Of a stretch of DNA of 64,000 bases, positions 62,295 through 64,000 are shown in pieces; position 1 is the first letter of the stretch; each line of letters opens with the position of its first letter. The translations under genes and the position numbers were made by a program. The notes below the pieces were generated by a model. It saw only the letters and a list, made by a program, of their open reading frames with translations, did no database searches and was not told where the DNA came from. Origin of the DNA: Chrysogorgia sp. JL179-B06 (taxonomy: Eukaryota > Cnidaria > Anthozoa > Scleralcyonacea > Chrysogorgiidae); contig JAYKKM010000311.1 of assembly GCA_035772405.1 (NCBI GenBank), positions 124,001 through 188,000 on the forward strand. Reading direction: 5' to 3'.

Positions 62295-63602
62295 TTGGCT
62301 ACTATACCTCAAAACAACATTTCAATAATAAAACACGCTAGAAAATCACTCCTTTTCAATAGCGGAATTTCATGGATAAAAAAAGATAGCAAGAATTTGT
62401 TCGACGTTACCATGGGCAGTTTCGACGGCGCGGAAATTTGTGAGCTCGTAGGCCTTTTCATTTTAAACCACCTAAGTAAGAAATTTGGCAAAGAAAGCAT
62501 CGGCCTATATAGAGATGACGGTTTGGCTATCATAAAAAGTAAATCAGCACGTTTAGCAGACAAAACAAGAAAAGATCTCCACAAAATTTTCGAGCAATTT
62601 GACCTAAAAATCACCGCCGAATCAAATTTACGTATAGTAAACTTTTTAGATGTAACTTTCGACCTTAACAATGGAAACTATAGGCCCTATAGGAAGCCCA
62701 ATGACGATCCGCTATACATAAATATGCACTCTAACCATCCACCAAGCATAACAAGGCAACTACCTGCATCAATTAACAAACGCATTAAACTCCTTTCGTC
62801 AGATGAGCAAACTTTTCAGGAATCTGCACCCTTATATCAGAACGCGCTTAGGCACAGCAACTTTAATCATGAACTTAGCTACACTCATGATACACCGCAA
62901 CGACCACGTAGGAATAGGCAACGCAATATCATTTGGTTCAACCCACCATTTAGCAAGAGTGTCAGCACTAACATAGGACGTAATTTCCTTAGCCTAATTG
63001 ACAAACATTTCCCTCCGCACCACAAGCTCCATAAGATTTTTAACAGAAATACAGTTAAAGTAAGTTACAGCTGCATGAACAATGTTAAGTCAATAATCAC
63101 TAAGCACAATGCACGCATAGCTAGGAACATCAAACCGCAGGATAGGGACGCTACTAATTGCAGTTGTAGAGAGAACACCATTTGCCCGCTTCAAGAACAA
63201 TGCATGACTAGAGACATAGTATACAAAGCAACAGTGACAGTAAACATCACAAACGAAACAAAACACTACATTGGTATGACTGCAACCACATTCAAAGAGC
63301 GATTGGCCAACCACACTAAATCTTTTCAACATAAAAAGCATGAAAATGACACCGAACTTTCGAAATATAATTGGACATTGAAAGAAAACAATAAAGATTT
63401 CAGTATTAATTGGCAAATTCTAAAACATTCTATTTCGTACACAGGAGGATCAAAACGATGCAATTTATGTTTAGAAGAAAAATTTTGTATTTTAAAAGAA
63501 AAAAATAAGAATAGTTTACTCAACAAAAGAGCGGAAATAATTTCACAGTGTCGTCATCGTAATAAATTTCGCGTAATCAACGCAAACAAAGCCATGACCT
63601 AA
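62295..63602 (+). CDS. Penelope-like RT plus GIY-YIG endonuclease, truncated
   Basis: 435 aa, intact from the truncation point. MGSFDGAEICELVGLFIL and GLYRDDGLAIIK (RT active site, about residue 80), a linker with CSCRENTICPLQEQC, GIY-YIG endonuclease (DIVYKATVTV, HYIGMTATTFKERLANH) and CNLCLEEKFCIL. The apparent ATG at the start is not the natural start, since RT motifs upstream are lost. Lineage differs from elements 1 and 2 but domain order is identical. Confidence 0.88.
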   Translation: MATIPQNNISIIKHARKSLLFNSGISWIKKDSKNLFDVTMGSFDGAEICELVGLFILNHLSKKFGKESIGLYRDDGLAIIKSKSARLADKTRKDLHKIFEQFDLKITAESNLRIVNFLDVTFDLNNGNYRPYRKPNDDPLYINMHSNHPPSITRQLPASINKRIKLLSSDEQTFQESAPLYQNALRHSNFNHELSYTHDTPQRPRRNRQRNIIWFNPPFSKSVSTNIGRNFLSLIDKHFPPHHKLHKIFNRNTVKVSYSCMNNVKSIITKHNARIARNIKPQDRDATNCSCRENTICPLQEQCMTRDIVYKATVTVNITNETKHYIGMTATTFKERLANHTKSFQHKKHENDTELSKYNWTLKENNKDFSINWQILKHSISYTGGSKRCNLCLEEKFCILKEKNKNSLLNKRAEIISQCRHRNKFRVINANKAMT

Positions 63603-63679
63603 TGCTTTGTCCCCCACATACGCCCCCACTTTCCGGCAGAAAGCCTATAAATAAGCGGTCATCCCTTTCGATATTGTCA

Positions 63680-63720
63680 CTGCCTGAAGATTCTTTTACA
63701 GATGAAACAAGTTGTAGCAG
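63680..63720 (+). ncRNA. Possible degenerate hammerhead ribozyme
   Basis: CTGC-CTGAAGA-TTCTTTTACAGAT-GAAA-CAAGTTG-TA-GCAG: stem I, CUGAAGA core, GAAA, short stem III and a GUA site are present in order, but stem II has only three pairs and a U-U closing mismatch. Confidence 0.4.
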
Positions 63721-63741
63721 ACCAGTTTTGAGGTAAGCGAA

Positions 63742-63751
63742 AATATATATA

Positions 63752-63829
<78 letters not shown>
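63742..63829. repeat. (TA)n microsatellite
   Basis: Two TA tracts broken by TATTATAT strings, at the 3' side of element 3. Confidence 0.93.
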
Positions 63830-63830
<1 letters not shown>

Positions 63831-63832
<2 letters not shown>

Positions 63833-63955
63833 AATAAAGGTTTGAATGTTTCTGTCGCTACTACGAGTTTCACGCCATTGCGATCATCATCAAGTTGCCT
63901 GATCGCAATAGCGTGAAACTCGGAGTAGCGACAAAAACATTCAAACCTTTATTGT
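63831..63955. repeat. Palindrome with hammerhead-like strings
   Basis: ACAATAAAGGTTTGAATG...GTTTCACGCCATTGCGATC pairs with the sequence up to 63955 (arms about 60 nt). Both arms carry GTGAAACTCG-nAGTAGCGAC, similar to the GAAA / short stem III / UA part of the ribozymes. Confidence 0.8.
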
Positions 63956-64000
63956 TTGATTACGCTCTACCTACTATGGTATTGAGCGCTCTTTTGCTTT

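Larger units (their letters stand above)
62281..63740 (+). mobile_element. Penelope-like element 3
   Basis: A different, about 50%-similar Penelope-like element, 5'-truncated at a (TA)n tract and ending in another (TA)n tract. Confidence 0.8.

Overview
The window is a stack of nested mobile elements in an AT-rich eukaryotic, almost certainly metazoan, genome. Evidence: tRNA-primed Ty3/gypsy retrotransposons, non-LTR and Penelope-like retroelements with hammerhead ribozymes, TTAA- and TTA-flanked MITEs, a GT-AG intron, long (TA)n tracts and two Polinton/Maverick-type elements. The Polinton protein set reminds me of cnidarian copies, but the species cannot be named from the sequence. I see no ordinary host gene.

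Layout. (1) 119-5234: Gypsy-1, minus strand, 145-bp LTRs, tRNA-Gln primer site, intact gag-protease frame, broken pol. (2) 6321-21484: element A, 15.2 kb, with about 740-bp terminal inverted repeats (TIRs), a 5-bp CAGAG target duplication and ends AGTAGTA...TACTACT. It has a Polinton-type integrase but no DNA polymerase B, capsid or ATPase that I can recognise. The rest of its genes are unfamiliar: one starts like a histone H3 tail, a pair at the two ends encodes VWGY...FYE proteins, and its genes are led by CCAAT/TATA promoters. This is the best candidate for an undescribed system. (3) 21576-48125: Gypsy-2, minus strand, only 72-bp LTRs, 5-bp GTGGG duplication, tRNA-Ser primer site. Its reverse transcriptase gene is split by (4) 27005-46086: element B, a 19.1-kb Polinton/Maverick with a perfect 6-bp GCTGGA duplication, protein-primed DNA polymerase B, integrase with chromodomain, packaging ATPase, capsid proteins, a BRO-N/VRR-NUC/zinc-finger fusion and several small membrane proteins. 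B carries its own 3-kb insertion at about 35.8-38.7 kb. (5) 48.1-54.2 kb: a Penelope-type RT fragment, a second copy of a 2-3 kb repeat family also present inside Gypsy-2, and two decayed LINE fragments. (6) 54.2-58.2 kb: non-coding, several MITEs. (7) 58.2-64.0 kb: three Penelope-like elements with GIY-YIG endonuclease ends, two of them a nearly identical head-to-head palindrome, with hammerhead ribozymes and (TA)n tracts.

How it works together. Elements A and B share their terminal heptamer and integrase type, so A could be moved by a B-type integrase or its own. B's genes form two converging-on-the-ends blocks; most gene junctions carry a common AAAACAT...TATA motif just before the next start codon. 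B is defective: polymerase frameshift, nonsense codon and frameshift in integrase, capsid gene cut to its C-terminal third. Reading the target duplications backwards gives an order: an old Penelope-like sequence was hit by A and by Gypsy-2, and B then landed in Gypsy-2.
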